NCBI GenBank assembly: GCA_009692155.1
Contig: SHZW01000005.1
Location: forward strand, 1-64,000
Reading direction: 5' to 3'
DNA length: 64,000 bases
Source of the DNA: Nitrospiraceae bacterium
GTDB lineage: Bacteria > Nitrospirota > Nitrospiria > Nitrospirales > Nitrospiraceae
A program made the translations under genes and the position numbers. Shown here piece by piece: positions 39,503 to 47,993 of this stretch (its first letter is position 1; each line of letters starts with the position of its first letter). Below the pieces are notes generated by a model that did no database searches, was not told the origin of the DNA, and saw only the letters and a program-made list of their open reading frames with translations.

Positions 39503-39589
39503 AAAGTCAGAAAGTCTGTAAAGTCATAACGTCATCAAGTCTAAGAATCGGGAGACTTTAAGACTTTCTGACTTGATGACTTTCAGACG
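39503..39589. repeat. AAAGTC/GACTTT word repeat, copy 5
   Basis: aaagtcagaaagtctgtaaagtcataacgtcatcaagtc / gagactttaagactttctgacttgatgactttcag. Confidence 0.85.
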
Positions 39590-39592
39590 AAG

Positions 39593-40210
39593 ATGGCATC
39601 ACCTATGTCCAAGCTTGTGTTGCTGCGGCACGGCGAGTCCCAGTGGAACCTGGAAAACCGGTTCACCGGATGGGTGGACGTGCCGCTTTCGCCCAAGGGT
39701 GAACAGGAGGCAAAAGCGGCGGGCCAGAAACTGGCCGGCACAACGTTCGATCGAGCCTACACCTCGGTGTTGAAGCGCGCGATCGACACGCTGGCGATCG
39801 TGCTGGGCGTGATCGGCCAGACCGGCCTCCCGGTTGAACAGGACAAGGCGCTTAACGAGCGCATGTACGGCGAGCTGCAGGGATTGAACAAGGCCGAGAC
39901 GGTGCAGAAGTATGGCGAGCAACAAGTCAAGATCTGGCGGCGCAGCTACGACGTTCCGCCGCCGGGAGGAGAAAGCCTCAAAGATACCGCCGACCGCGTC
40001 CTCCCCTACTACGAACAACATATCCGGCCGCAGATTCTGGCCGGAAAGAATATTCTCATCGCCGCCCACGGCAACAGTCTGCGCGCGCTGGTGATGCAAT
40101 TGGACAAGTTATCCAGGGAAGCGGTGCTGGAGTTGAACATCCCCACCGGCGCGCCGCTGCTGTACGAGTTTGATACAGCAGGCAATGTGACCAGCCACCG
40201 GTACCTCTAG
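39593..40210 (+). CDS. gpmA: 2,3-bisphosphoglycerate-dependent phosphoglycerate mutase
   Basis: [34 protein letters not shown]...[17 protein letters not shown]...[11 protein letters not shown]. Confidence 0.95.
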   Translation: MASPMSKLVLLRHGESQWNLENRFTGWVDVPLSPKGEQEAKAAGQKLAGTTFDRAYTSVLKRAIDTLAIVLGVIGQTGLPVEQDKALNERMYGELQGLNKAETVQKYGEQQVKIWRRSYDVPPPGGESLKDTADRVLPYYEQHIRPQILAGKNILIAAHGNSLRALVMQLDKLSREAVLELNIPTGAPLLYEFDTAGNVTSHRYL

Positions 40211-40746
40211 TCGAGTATTTCCAGTTCTTCGACCGCTGCGCCCAATTCGTCCACCGGCACCAAATCCACCATCAGTGCCAGCATCTTCAGGCGATCCTCC
40301 GGCTCGACGATGGACTCTGATTCCATGAAGCCGGCGGCCTCGGTCGCAATGGCAAGGGGATTGCCGCCTTCACGCGCCAGACTTTCATACAGGCGCCGTC
40401 GCTGCGATAGCTCGGCGACGTAGCTGCCGAGATCCTGCGGCGGGAGCGCCAGTTCAGACGCCCAGGCGTCGTTCACGCGCTGCAAGAGCATGGCCCAGAC
40501 GCGGTCGCGGTTCTTGTCGGCCAATCCTGCGTCGAGCGCCGACCAGGCCCAGAAGAGGCACAGCGACAGCAGTTCGCGCAGAATCTGATCACCCTGCGCA
40601 GGAGAGACGGACAGGCCATAGTCCTCCAATGCGGCCCCGGAGAGGGCGCGGGAGATAATCGCATAGAAGTTCTGCGCGGCGTCGGCCGGCGAAAGTTGCG
40701 GCATCTTAGTTTTGTTCCTTGATTCCTGCCAGAGTCGGCGCAGCAT
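40207..40746 (-). CDS. Hypothetical protein
   Basis: 179-aa ORF on the strand opposite to, and convergent with, gpmA. Confidence 0.55.
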   Translation of the reverse strand: MLRRLWQESRNKTKMPQLSPADAAQNFYAIISRALSGAALEDYGLSVSPAQGDQILRELLSLCLFWAWSALDAGLADKNRDRVWAMLLQRVNDAWASELALPPQDLGSYVAELSQRRRLYESLAREGGNPLAIATEAAGFMESESIVEPEDRLKMLALMVDLVPVDELGAAVEELEILD

Positions 40747-40837
40747 AACGCAACCGACGGGTTCCGGTCACCTTGTCGGTCTGTAGATCGTATGATATAC
40801 ATTCGCTCTGGGATTATTTACACGCAGGAGGATCACC

Positions 40838-41380
40838 ATGGGGAGATGGACAATTCATGCCGGCGCCGCCGTACTGATGCTGGCGCTTGTGATGGACGGT
40901 TGGGGGTATGCGCAGGTAGAGGAAAAAGGTTGGGGGTTCGGCACCGACCTGGGATTCATTACCGGGACGACGAACAGCACGGTGTTCGCGCTCAATTTTC
41001 AGGCCGACTATTACGTCGCCAGGGAATTTTCGATCGGGCCGATGTTCCAATGGGTGCCGGTCGGCGATCTCAAGCAATACGCCTTTGCCGGCGCGGCCCG
41101 GTATCACTATCACGTGAACGATCGTTTCAACATCGTGCCCTTCGCCGGCATCGGGTTTATGCACGCCGATTTGGATACTATACGCGGGGGCGTCCGCATC
41201 GACCGCAACGATACCAGTTACTATATTCCCATCGGCGTGTCGTTCGAATATCAGGCCACGCCGAGGCTCGCATTCTCGAATACGATCATGTTCAACCTGC
41301 ATGACATCAATATGTCTCCCTCGCTGCAGCCGGATACCACCAGCGTCTCGGTCCTGCTTGGAATGCGATTCGGGCCGTAA
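40838..41380 (+). CDS. Outer-membrane beta-barrel protein
   Basis: Signal peptide, alternating beta pattern, C-terminal SVLLGMRFGP; RBS AGGAGG. Confidence 0.75.
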   Translation: MGRWTIHAGAAVLMLALVMDGWGYAQVEEKGWGFGTDLGFITGTTNSTVFALNFQADYYVAREFSIGPMFQWVPVGDLKQYAFAGAARYHYHVNDRFNIVPFAGIGFMHADLDTIRGGVRIDRNDTSYYIPIGVSFEYQATPRLAFSNTIMFNLHDINMSPSLQPDTTSVSVLLGMRFGP

Positions 41381-41403
41381 GCGCGCATTCTGGGAAGGAA
41401 AGC

Positions 41404-41443
41404 AAAAGGGCCGGAACGGGTTCATGCCCGTTCCGGCCCTTTT
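41404..41443. terminator. Bidirectional intrinsic terminator
   Basis: Perfect 17-bp stem aaaagggccggaacggg / cccgttccggccctttt between convergent genes. Confidence 0.9.
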
Positions 41444-41462
41444 GTCTGTTCACGCTCCGCCG

Positions 41463-42002
41463 CTACTTGTTGAACCGTACAATCACGGCGCCCATCAAGT
41501 CCCCCTGCTTCCAGTCTTTCTTCGGGCTATCCGGGTGCGCGTTGTGGCAATCGGCGCAGCCTTTCGTGACCGCAAAGTCCGCCGCCAGGCCCTTGACCTG
41601 ATTGCCGTCCGCAAACGTCAGAATCGGTTGACCCGGATTCGCCGCCAGCTTTTTCAGCGCGTCTGTTTCCGCCGGCGTCTTGGGCGTGTTGGATTTGTAG
41701 ATCGGCTGCAGGCCGACCAGGCCCAATTCGAAGCCTTTGATCTCCGCACCGATCGCTTTCACGAACTGCGCGTTGAGCATTACCGCGTGATCGTCGCTTT
41801 GCCATTTCTCACTCGGCTTCACGCCGGCCTTCTTCACCTGCTCGATGATCTGCTTGCTGTAGACCGTCCGCACCGCCTTGATCGTTTCCAGCACGGCCTG
41901 CGCGGCAATTTCTTGCGCATCTGCCGCCCAGCCGGGCGGCACGGCGACGATCAGTGTGGTGAACGCGACGACCAATGTTTTGATTCCGGCCTTACCTATC
42001 AT
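41463..42002 (-). CDS. Tll0287-like/DUF3365 c-type heme protein
   Basis: Exported; KSNTPKTPAETDALKKLAANPGQ...GCADCHNAHPDSPKKDWKQGDLMGAVIV (CxxCH). Confidence 0.78.
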   Translation of the reverse strand: MIGKAGIKTLVVAFTTLIVAVPPGWAADAQEIAAQAVLETIKAVRTVYSKQIIEQVKKAGVKPSEKWQSDDHAVMLNAQFVKAIGAEIKGFELGLVGLQPIYKSNTPKTPAETDALKKLAANPGQPILTFADGNQVKGLAADFAVTKGCADCHNAHPDSPKKDWKQGDLMGAVIVRFNK

Positions 42003-42108
42003 GGGAGCCTCCTGGGTGAGAGTATAAGAGAGCAACAGGATGAGGGATTTGTTTGCCGCCGTCAATTGCTAAAATTGTGAGGAGCGCCGGCTCAACCGAA
42101 GGTTGGTA

Positions 42109-42156
42109 TGGTGCGCCCGGAGGGACTTGAACCCCCAACCCTCGGATCCGAAGTCC
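42109..42156 (-). repeat. att-like direct repeat: duplicated 3' end of tRNA-Arg (distal island boundary)
   Basis: tggtgcgcccggagggacttgaacccccaaccctcggatccgaagtcc identical to 51570-51617 in the same orientation. Confidence 0.9.
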
Positions 42157-42553
42157 AACCTCTACCCATTACGACCGATGACGATCGTGTGCGATAGACT
42201 ACTACGAAACCCCCATGGATTCGGTAGATTACGCTGATTGGGTTGCGATGGAGAGAGATTGAGGTGGACTGGGAATCGTGACTAAAACCGTGACCGAACC
42301 GTGACCAAAACCGTGACCGAGGATACAGGGAAGGTTGCGACTCCTTACCGCCACTCTCTCACCGACCTTGTGGCTGACGTCTTGCCCCCTGAGGATCAGG
42401 ATCTCTGGATGCTGACCCCACACTCTGCCTTCAACGGCGACGGGCCCGCGCTGGCGAGGCAGAATGTGAAGGTGGAGGGGGGAAAGACTGCTGCTCAGGC
42501 CGGGCCGCGGGGGGCTGGAAGAGGGGAGCTTTTTCACGGCCTCACAGTTGAGT

Positions 42554-42925
42554 TTACAATCGTCGTCGCCTAATTATTGTTGTTCTTGTCCTTCGGGAAA
42601 CGAAAAGCTCAATCGCATACCATGATCCGTCAGGCCTAGCGGCTAGCATGCGCTCTTGACGAGCGTCGTAATAAAGAGAACGGCTACCGACAGTACAGGT
42701 TAGAAATTCATTTTGGAGAATGTCGCCAAAGGGACGCTTATAGTCTTCTGGAATTTGATTCCATGCTCCGTCTGCTTGAACAACGTGCGACAGATTCAGC
42801 AAGAAGAGTCCTTCCCGCTGACAATCCGTGAGGCTGCCGAGCGGCTTAGTACGAAGGTCACGGACCGGGAGACCGCACCCTTCACGTCCGATACGATCTC
42901 GGACGCCAGGCTCATCATTGACCAC
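42554..42925 (-). CDS. Hypothetical protein downstream of pafA (coding strand uncertain)
   Basis: ORF ...SHVVQADGAWNQIPEDYKRPFGDILQNEFLTCTVGSRSLYYDARQERMLAARPDGSWYAIELFV. Confidence 0.35.
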   Translation of the reverse strand: MVNDEPGVRDRIGREGCGLPVRDLRTKPLGSLTDCQREGLFLLNLSHVVQADGAWNQIPEDYKRPFGDILQNEFLTCTVGSRSLYYDARQERMLAARPDGSWYAIELFVSRRTRTTIIRRRRL

Positions 42926-43059
42926 CTGATTCCGGACAAGCCTGATTAGATGCCCTGAATCTTGGCCATTCCCAGGTTTAGAGGCTACCGGTGGCTCAAG
43001 CTAACGCAGAGGGGAGGCAGATCGACGAGGGAGAGGCGAGTGGAAATGAGATGAAAGGT

Positions 43060-44553
43060 CTATAGGTTTCCACCCACGTACGCGCGCACTTCCTGCACGT
43101 AGGTCTTGAAGGGATCCGCCATGAGAAAGGGTGGGCGTCCCCGCAGTTGGAGAACGGACCAATTGATGACGTAGTCCGGCAAGAAACGATGTTCTTCGCT
43201 GGGAGCCTGTGTCTCAACCCCAGGCCCGCACACGAGCAGATGCCGGACCACTTCACCTCGACCGAACGCCCTCGTGTTTCGTGGGGGGTGTTCCTGGGCC
43301 AATTCGATCGCCTTGTCTGTCGTGACACGCGGGACGCGGCCTTCGTCGAGAAGCCCATAGTACAGGCCCCGCTCAGGATGCAGATTGTGATATTCCAGAT
43401 CCAGGCTCTTGAGCATGGGATCGTCCCAACCGACCTGCTCAGCCTCACGAAAGGTCTCTAAGAGCCAGAGTTTGGACGCCCAATCCACGCGCCCAACGAG
43501 TTTCGCGTAGTCGCCACGTAAGTCGGTCAGCACCTGCTCCCACTGCTCAAGCACCCAGTCCGTCTCTTCGTCCTGCCCCTTGTAGTGCTGTTGCACAGCG
43601 TCGAGAAACCGCTCCTGAATATCCAGGGCAGAGATGGTCTTGCCCGAGGCCAACGTCACCAACCACTGCCGCTCCTGATCCCGCGAGATGTCCTGAAGCG
43701 CCTCGACCGGCTCTCCGATCTCGAGTCCCTTCGGCTCATGCCCATCCTCGATGAGCTGCAGGACCAACCCTGTGGTCCCCATCTTCAGCGCCGTTGCGTA
43801 CTCCGCCATGTTCGAGTCGCCGCAGAGCAAGTGAATGCGACGGTACTGGTTCGGGTCCGCCAAGGGCTCGTCGCGGGTATTGATGATGGAGCGATTCTGC
43901 TGCACCCACTCGAAGAAATCGTTCACGATGTGGTCGGCGCGCTGAGAGATTTGAAACGGTAACACCGTACGAGTCCGGGCATCGCGCAGCCCAGGCCGGT
44001 GGAGGATGGCCTGGCCGACGCCGACCTGTACCCACCCATCCGGTGTGGCGGCGGCGCCGACGCGACCAGCCCCCGTGAATACCTGCCTCGTAACCAAGAA
44101 CGACACAAGGGGGCTGAGACCGCGGCGCGAAAACGGAAACCTCCTAGTGACGAGATAATTCTCATGGCATCCGAACGTCGCGTCCGTTTCATGATCGATG
44201 TTGTTCTTGATCAGCGACACATGGTCCGCCAACCCGGCGCCTTGCACCGCGCTCTGCACAAGCTGGTCTCCCGCCCGGTCCGACGCCACCAAATCGGTGA
44301 GGCTCCCGCACTCCGGCGAGGCATACTCGAGATGGCCCATGTCCAGATAGATGCGGCCCGCGTTGGTGAGGAATCCGCCGTTGCCAGGCGGCTCATCATG
44401 GCCGCGGTGGTGCAGATCAAGGACACCACGCCGTTCAATGTGGAACACCTGATCGCGAATGCGATGGGCGAGCCAGGAGGGGGAATATTCAGGCCGGTCT
44501 TGATTGATCAGCAGGCCATACTCAGTTTCGAGCCCGAAGATCCTATTGAGCAT
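43060..44553 (-). CDS. pafA: PafA-type Pup/UBact protein ligase
   Basis: MLNRIFGLETEYGLL...GRIYLDMGHLEYASPECGSLTDLVASDRAGD...KNNIDHETDATFGCHENYL...DWASKLWLLETF...LDLEYHNL. Confidence 0.93.
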   Translation of the reverse strand: MLNRIFGLETEYGLLINQDRPEYSPSWLAHRIRDQVFHIERRGVLDLHHRGHDEPPGNGGFLTNAGRIYLDMGHLEYASPECGSLTDLVASDRAGDQLVQSAVQGAGLADHVSLIKNNIDHETDATFGCHENYLVTRRFPFSRRGLSPLVSFLVTRQVFTGAGRVGAAATPDGWVQVGVGQAILHRPGLRDARTRTVLPFQISQRADHIVNDFFEWVQQNRSIINTRDEPLADPNQYRRIHLLCGDSNMAEYATALKMGTTGLVLQLIEDGHEPKGLEIGEPVEALQDISRDQERQWLVTLASGKTISALDIQERFLDAVQQHYKGQDEETDWVLEQWEQVLTDLRGDYAKLVGRVDWASKLWLLETFREAEQVGWDDPMLKSLDLEYHNLHPERGLYYGLLDEGRVPRVTTDKAIELAQEHPPRNTRAFGRGEVVRHLLVCGPGVETQAPSEEHRFLPDYVINWSVLQLRGRPPFLMADPFKTYVQEVRAYVGGNL

Positions 44554-44593
44554 GGCCGTGAAGCAGGTCGAGGTTGATTCCTTGACCTCGACC

Positions 44594-45430
44594 TTAGCCT
44601 TTCATCTCTGAGGGCAACAGACGGCCGAGTTCGTCGGCCTTTAGTGCACGGTACTTCGATGGACCGGGCGCGCCACGCTCCATCACCGCACATTCGACCG
44701 TTTTCTCAGCTACTGTCTCGCGAAGGTGCGCGAACAAGGCAGCAGTGTCTGGAGTCGAGGGAGATGGTTGCTGGTGATCGGACTGTGTGGCATCATGATC
44801 CTCCTCGGCCTCCGCTCGCTGCTGCGCCAACGATCCGACAGCCCAGGCTTGGAGGGCACTACCAACTGCCCGTGGCAACGACGCCGACACAAGCCCCGTT
44901 TCGTGTTTGAGATACGCACTCATGTCCTGCTCGACCGCCGGAGTTGCCGCCACCACAGCCCATCCTGCCGTCTCCTCGAAAGTCCCGTCATAGTTGATCG
45001 TCAGGAACGTGTCCTTCTCCGGTTTGAACCCGACTTCGGCGAGCAGGATCTTCACAATGAACGGTGCCTTGTAGATTTCTTCGAACGCCTGCTTGATGAT
45101 TGGCGCCAGGCCATTCTTCAGCAGCCGTGCGCCGGTCACGTCGGATGGTGAGCGGTTGAAGCCCTCCACGTGAGCCATCTCCAGCAGACTGAACCGCAGC
45201 TTTTCCAGGTCGGCGGGGTGCCCCATGCCCCCTAACCCGAGACGATCGTAAATCTCGTACAACTTCGGCGTGCCACGGCTGACGGTGAGGAGCAGAATGC
45301 CGTCCGCATAAGACAGGGCAACAACGGGGCTGCCTTGCTTGAATTGCTCATCAAGATACTGGCGGCGATTGCCGACCGCTTCGACCCACCGATAGGGTTC
45401 TTCATACATGGCGAGACACCTTGGCATCAA
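44594..45430 (-). CDS. prcA: Proteasome alpha subunit
   Basis: Proteasome alpha-like fold segments (SPVVALSYADGILLLTVSRGTPKLYEIYDRLGLGGMGHPADLEKLR); position between prcB and pafA. Confidence 0.9.
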   Translation of the reverse strand: MMPRCLAMYEEPYRWVEAVGNRRQYLDEQFKQGSPVVALSYADGILLLTVSRGTPKLYEIYDRLGLGGMGHPADLEKLRFSLLEMAHVEGFNRSPSDVTGARLLKNGLAPIIKQAFEEIYKAPFIVKILLAEVGFKPEKDTFLTINYDGTFEETAGWAVVAATPAVEQDMSAYLKHETGLVSASLPRAVGSALQAWAVGSLAQQRAEAEEDHDATQSDHQQPSPSTPDTAALFAHLRETVAEKTVECAVMERGAPGPSKYRALKADELGRLLPSEMKG

Positions 45431-46169
45431 AGAGTGGTTTCAGTGTTGTCTCCGGCGCAACCCGGACTCCAGCTTTCGTAATGAATTTCACCACCGGATA
45501 CAAGTTCGCCTCACGATTGACCCCGCCCGTCGCCGAATCGAACTCTGCAGCACAGGTCAGCAGCCTGAGCGCTTGAATCACGGCGTCTTCCTCGGAGAGT
45601 TCGCCGAGCGGCTGAGCACCCCAACTGTTGAGATAATGCAGGATCCCGCGGATCGTCGGCGACCCTGACCCTGACACCGCGTATTCCACTCCCTCGAACT
45701 CTGCCCCGAGAATGTCGTAGAAAAATATCTTGGCCGTCCCCTGGTCTAAATCATACCCGGCAAAAATTGGGACCACTGCACCAGTCCCGGCTAACGCGGC
45801 TGCCACATTGTCCTTCAGCAGTTTTGACACCGCCCGCAGCTTGCCTTCGAAGCTCAATTCTTGAAGTTGGGTACGGCGATAGTACTTGAACGAGTGTTCC
45901 AGCACGCGCACCATCTCGTACGCGGTCGCCGGCACCCCGGCAATCGCCAGCACGCTGTGCCGATCCAACTCGAGGACTTTGTCTGTCCGATCGTACATCA
46001 CCATGTTGCCGGCGGTCGCCCGACGGTCCCCGGCGACAAGCACTCCGTCCCGATACTTCATCGCCAGAATCGTCGTGCCACTCGTCAACTCTTGCCCGTC
46101 CCGGACCGAAGCCGACGTCCCCAACTGATAGCCCTGTTCTTTCAGCAACTGTAAGAAATCGCCTTGCAT
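45402..46169 (-). CDS. prcB: Proteasome beta subunit with cleavable propeptide
   Basis: ...LTSG-TTILAMKYRDGVLVAGDRRATAGNMVMYDRTDKVLELD...AVSGSGSPTIRGIL; predicted catalytic Thr32. Confidence 0.94.
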   Translation of the reverse strand: MQGDFLQLLKEQGYQLGTSASVRDGQELTSGTTILAMKYRDGVLVAGDRRATAGNMVMYDRTDKVLELDRHSVLAIAGVPATAYEMVRVLEHSFKYYRRTQLQELSFEGKLRAVSKLLKDNVAAALAGTGAVVPIFAGYDLDQGTAKIFFYDILGAEFEGVEYAVSGSGSPTIRGILHYLNSWGAQPLGELSEEDAVIQALRLLTCAAEFDSATGGVNREANLYPVVKFITKAGVRVAPETTLKPLFDAKVSRHV

Positions 46170-46215
46170 GCCAATTTTTTCTCCGTGAGACGCGGTGGGA
46201 GGAGCTGTCAGGTCT

Positions 46216-46410
46216 TTATTGACCTGTCCGCTGCCGATACCGCTCTGCCTGCTTCGGATCGACCTTGCGCATCCGCTTCAGGAGATTGTCCTTATCCGGC
46301 GAGCCTGTCTCCGGCCGCTTCGGCCCTCCACCCTCCTCGGACGGGCTCGTCGGTTTCGGCATCGGATCGAACGGACGCTCTTTACGATCAAAACCCGTGA
46401 TGGAATTCAT
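46216..46410 (-). CDS. Ubiquitin-like protein UBact / Pup homologue ending in RTGQ
   Basis: MNSITGFDRKERPFDPMPKPTSPSEEGGGPKRPETGSPDKDNLLKRMRKVDPKQAERYRQRTGQ; start overlaps the dop stop (ATGA); lies between dop and prcB. Confidence 0.88.
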   Translation of the reverse strand: MNSITGFDRKERPFDPMPKPTSPSEEGGGPKRPETGSPDKDNLLKRMRKVDPKQAERYRQRTGQ

Positions 46411-47933
46411 CGCCATTGTTCCTTTCGTTGCCCCCATGCCCGCAACGCGTCTATAGGCGATGAGGCGTTCTCTAACACAGCAGCCAGCTCCTGTACCTCC
46501 GCCGGCTCAAAGAGATCACTCATATCCAAGGTCTTCGGCAGGATACCACCCGTAAACTTCACTCGCTCCCATTGTATCGACTGAATCTGCTCCCGAAACC
46601 GGCGGACACAGAGCCCGCGAATGCCGCCGCGCGTGTCGCACGGGCCCACTGTCATGGCCCTCTGGATATCAGCGTCAGTGGTCAGCCGAAACACCTTGCC
46701 TTCGCTTTCAAGACCGAAAAAGAGCCCACGGTCTGGATCAATGTTGTGATACTCCAAGTCCAGGCTGGCCAACCAGGGATCATCCCAGCCGATACGTTCC
46801 TCTCGCGCGAACGTCTCTAAGAGCCAGAGCTTGGTCACCCAGTCCAGCTGCCCCACCAGCTGCGAGCGGTCACTGGACAAAAGATTCAGCGTCCGTGCCC
46901 ATTCCCGAAGTACCCAATCTGTTTCCGCGTCCGAGCCGGCTAACGCCTTATCGGCAGCCAACACATACGTCTCCTGTAGCTCCAGCCCGGAGACGGTGCC
47001 ACCACCTTTGCGCCGGACGACTGCTTTGAGATCAGTATCACGGGAAAGTTCCTTCACAGCCGCGACAGGATTCTCCAACTCGCACTGAGGCGCCGCTCCC
47101 CGTTCGATCAGGTCCAAGACTATTCTGGTGGTTCCCACTTTGAGCGCGGTGGCGTACTCGCACATATTGGCGTCGCCGATGATGAGATGGAGCCGGCGGT
47201 ACTTCGCGCGATCCGCGTGCGGCTCATCGCGGGTATTCAGAATCGGACGGTTGTGCATGGTATCCACGCTCAACTCCGTCTCCATGAAATCTGCGCGCTG
47301 CGAGAGTTGATAGTGGCCCGCTCGGAACCCACCTTCTTGCGTCTCAATCCCAACCTTCCCCGCGCCGGCAATCAACTGCCGGCTCACCAGAAACGGCACC
47401 AGGCCCGCCACCATGGCGGTGAAGGGAATCGAGCGTGGTACGAGATAATTGTCATGGCACCCGTAACTATGCCCATGAAAGTCCGTATTGTTCTTGTAGA
47501 GCTGCACGTGCGGGCCACCCAACGTGCGATTTCGACGCTGGGCCGCCTGGTGGAGGGTTCGTTCGCCTGCTCGATCGTAGGTCACGAGATCGCGCAGGGT
47601 TCGGCACTCGGGCGTGGAATACTCAGGATGCGTATGGTCGTTATAGAACCGGGCGCCGTTAGGCAACACGAGATCGCTCTTCATTTCATGGAACGAAAAA
47701 GGCCGATGGGCATCGACCTTGGCGAACTCCTCCTCTTCCTGATCCTGTTGAAGGCCGGACACGCGAAAGCCCCGCGCATCCTCGTGCGGATCCTCCCCGC
47801 TATAGTCCCACGTCTTCTCGAACGCGCCGGTCAGATGCGCACGCACGAGCTCCATGGACTCGACGACTGGATCAACTACCTCCAGATCGTCTCTCGTAAT
47901 CCCGTACTCGGTCTCAATCCCAAATAAACGCAT
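46407..47933 (-). CDS. dop: Depupylase/deamidase Dop
   Basis: MRLFGIETEYGITRDD...LPNGARFYNDHTHPEYSTPECRTLRDLVTYDRAGE...KNNTDFHGHSYGCHDNYLVPR. Confidence 0.93.
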   Translation of the reverse strand: MRLFGIETEYGITRDDLEVVDPVVESMELVRAHLTGAFEKTWDYSGEDPHEDARGFRVSGLQQDQEEEEFAKVDAHRPFSFHEMKSDLVLPNGARFYNDHTHPEYSTPECRTLRDLVTYDRAGERTLHQAAQRRNRTLGGPHVQLYKNNTDFHGHSYGCHDNYLVPRSIPFTAMVAGLVPFLVSRQLIAGAGKVGIETQEGGFRAGHYQLSQRADFMETELSVDTMHNRPILNTRDEPHADRAKYRRLHLIIGDANMCEYATALKVGTTRIVLDLIERGAAPQCELENPVAAVKELSRDTDLKAVVRRKGGGTVSGLELQETYVLAADKALAGSDAETDWVLREWARTLNLLSSDRSQLVGQLDWVTKLWLLETFAREERIGWDDPWLASLDLEYHNIDPDRGLFFGLESEGKVFRLTTDADIQRAMTVGPCDTRGGIRGLCVRRFREQIQSIQWERVKFTGGILPKTLDMSDLFEPAEVQELAAVLENASSPIDALRAWGQRKEQWR

Positions 47934-47959
47934 TCGAATTGATCCATTGACGATTGGGC

Positions 47960-47980
47960 CATTGAGTCAATGACTCAATG
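47960..47980. promoter_or_regulatory. Perfect 10-bp inverted repeat between arc/mpa and dop
   Basis: cattgagtca-a-tgactcaatg. Confidence 0.5.
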
Positions 47981-47993
47981 AACAACTCGCTGA

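Noticed and set aside
42109-42185. Possible second tRNA-Arg gene
   Set aside because: Only the 3' 48 nt match the intact tRNA; the anticodon-stem 5' side, D arm and acceptor 5' strand are not present, so it is an att-type remnant.
42229-42573. Small ORFs on both strands near the island's left end as genes
   Set aside because: Both strands are open, compositions are biased and no family motif is visible; cannot be supported.
47960-47980. Eukaryotic-type TGAGTCA (AP-1) site
   Set aside because: Match is a coincidence of a palindromic word; no biological meaning in a bacterial genome.
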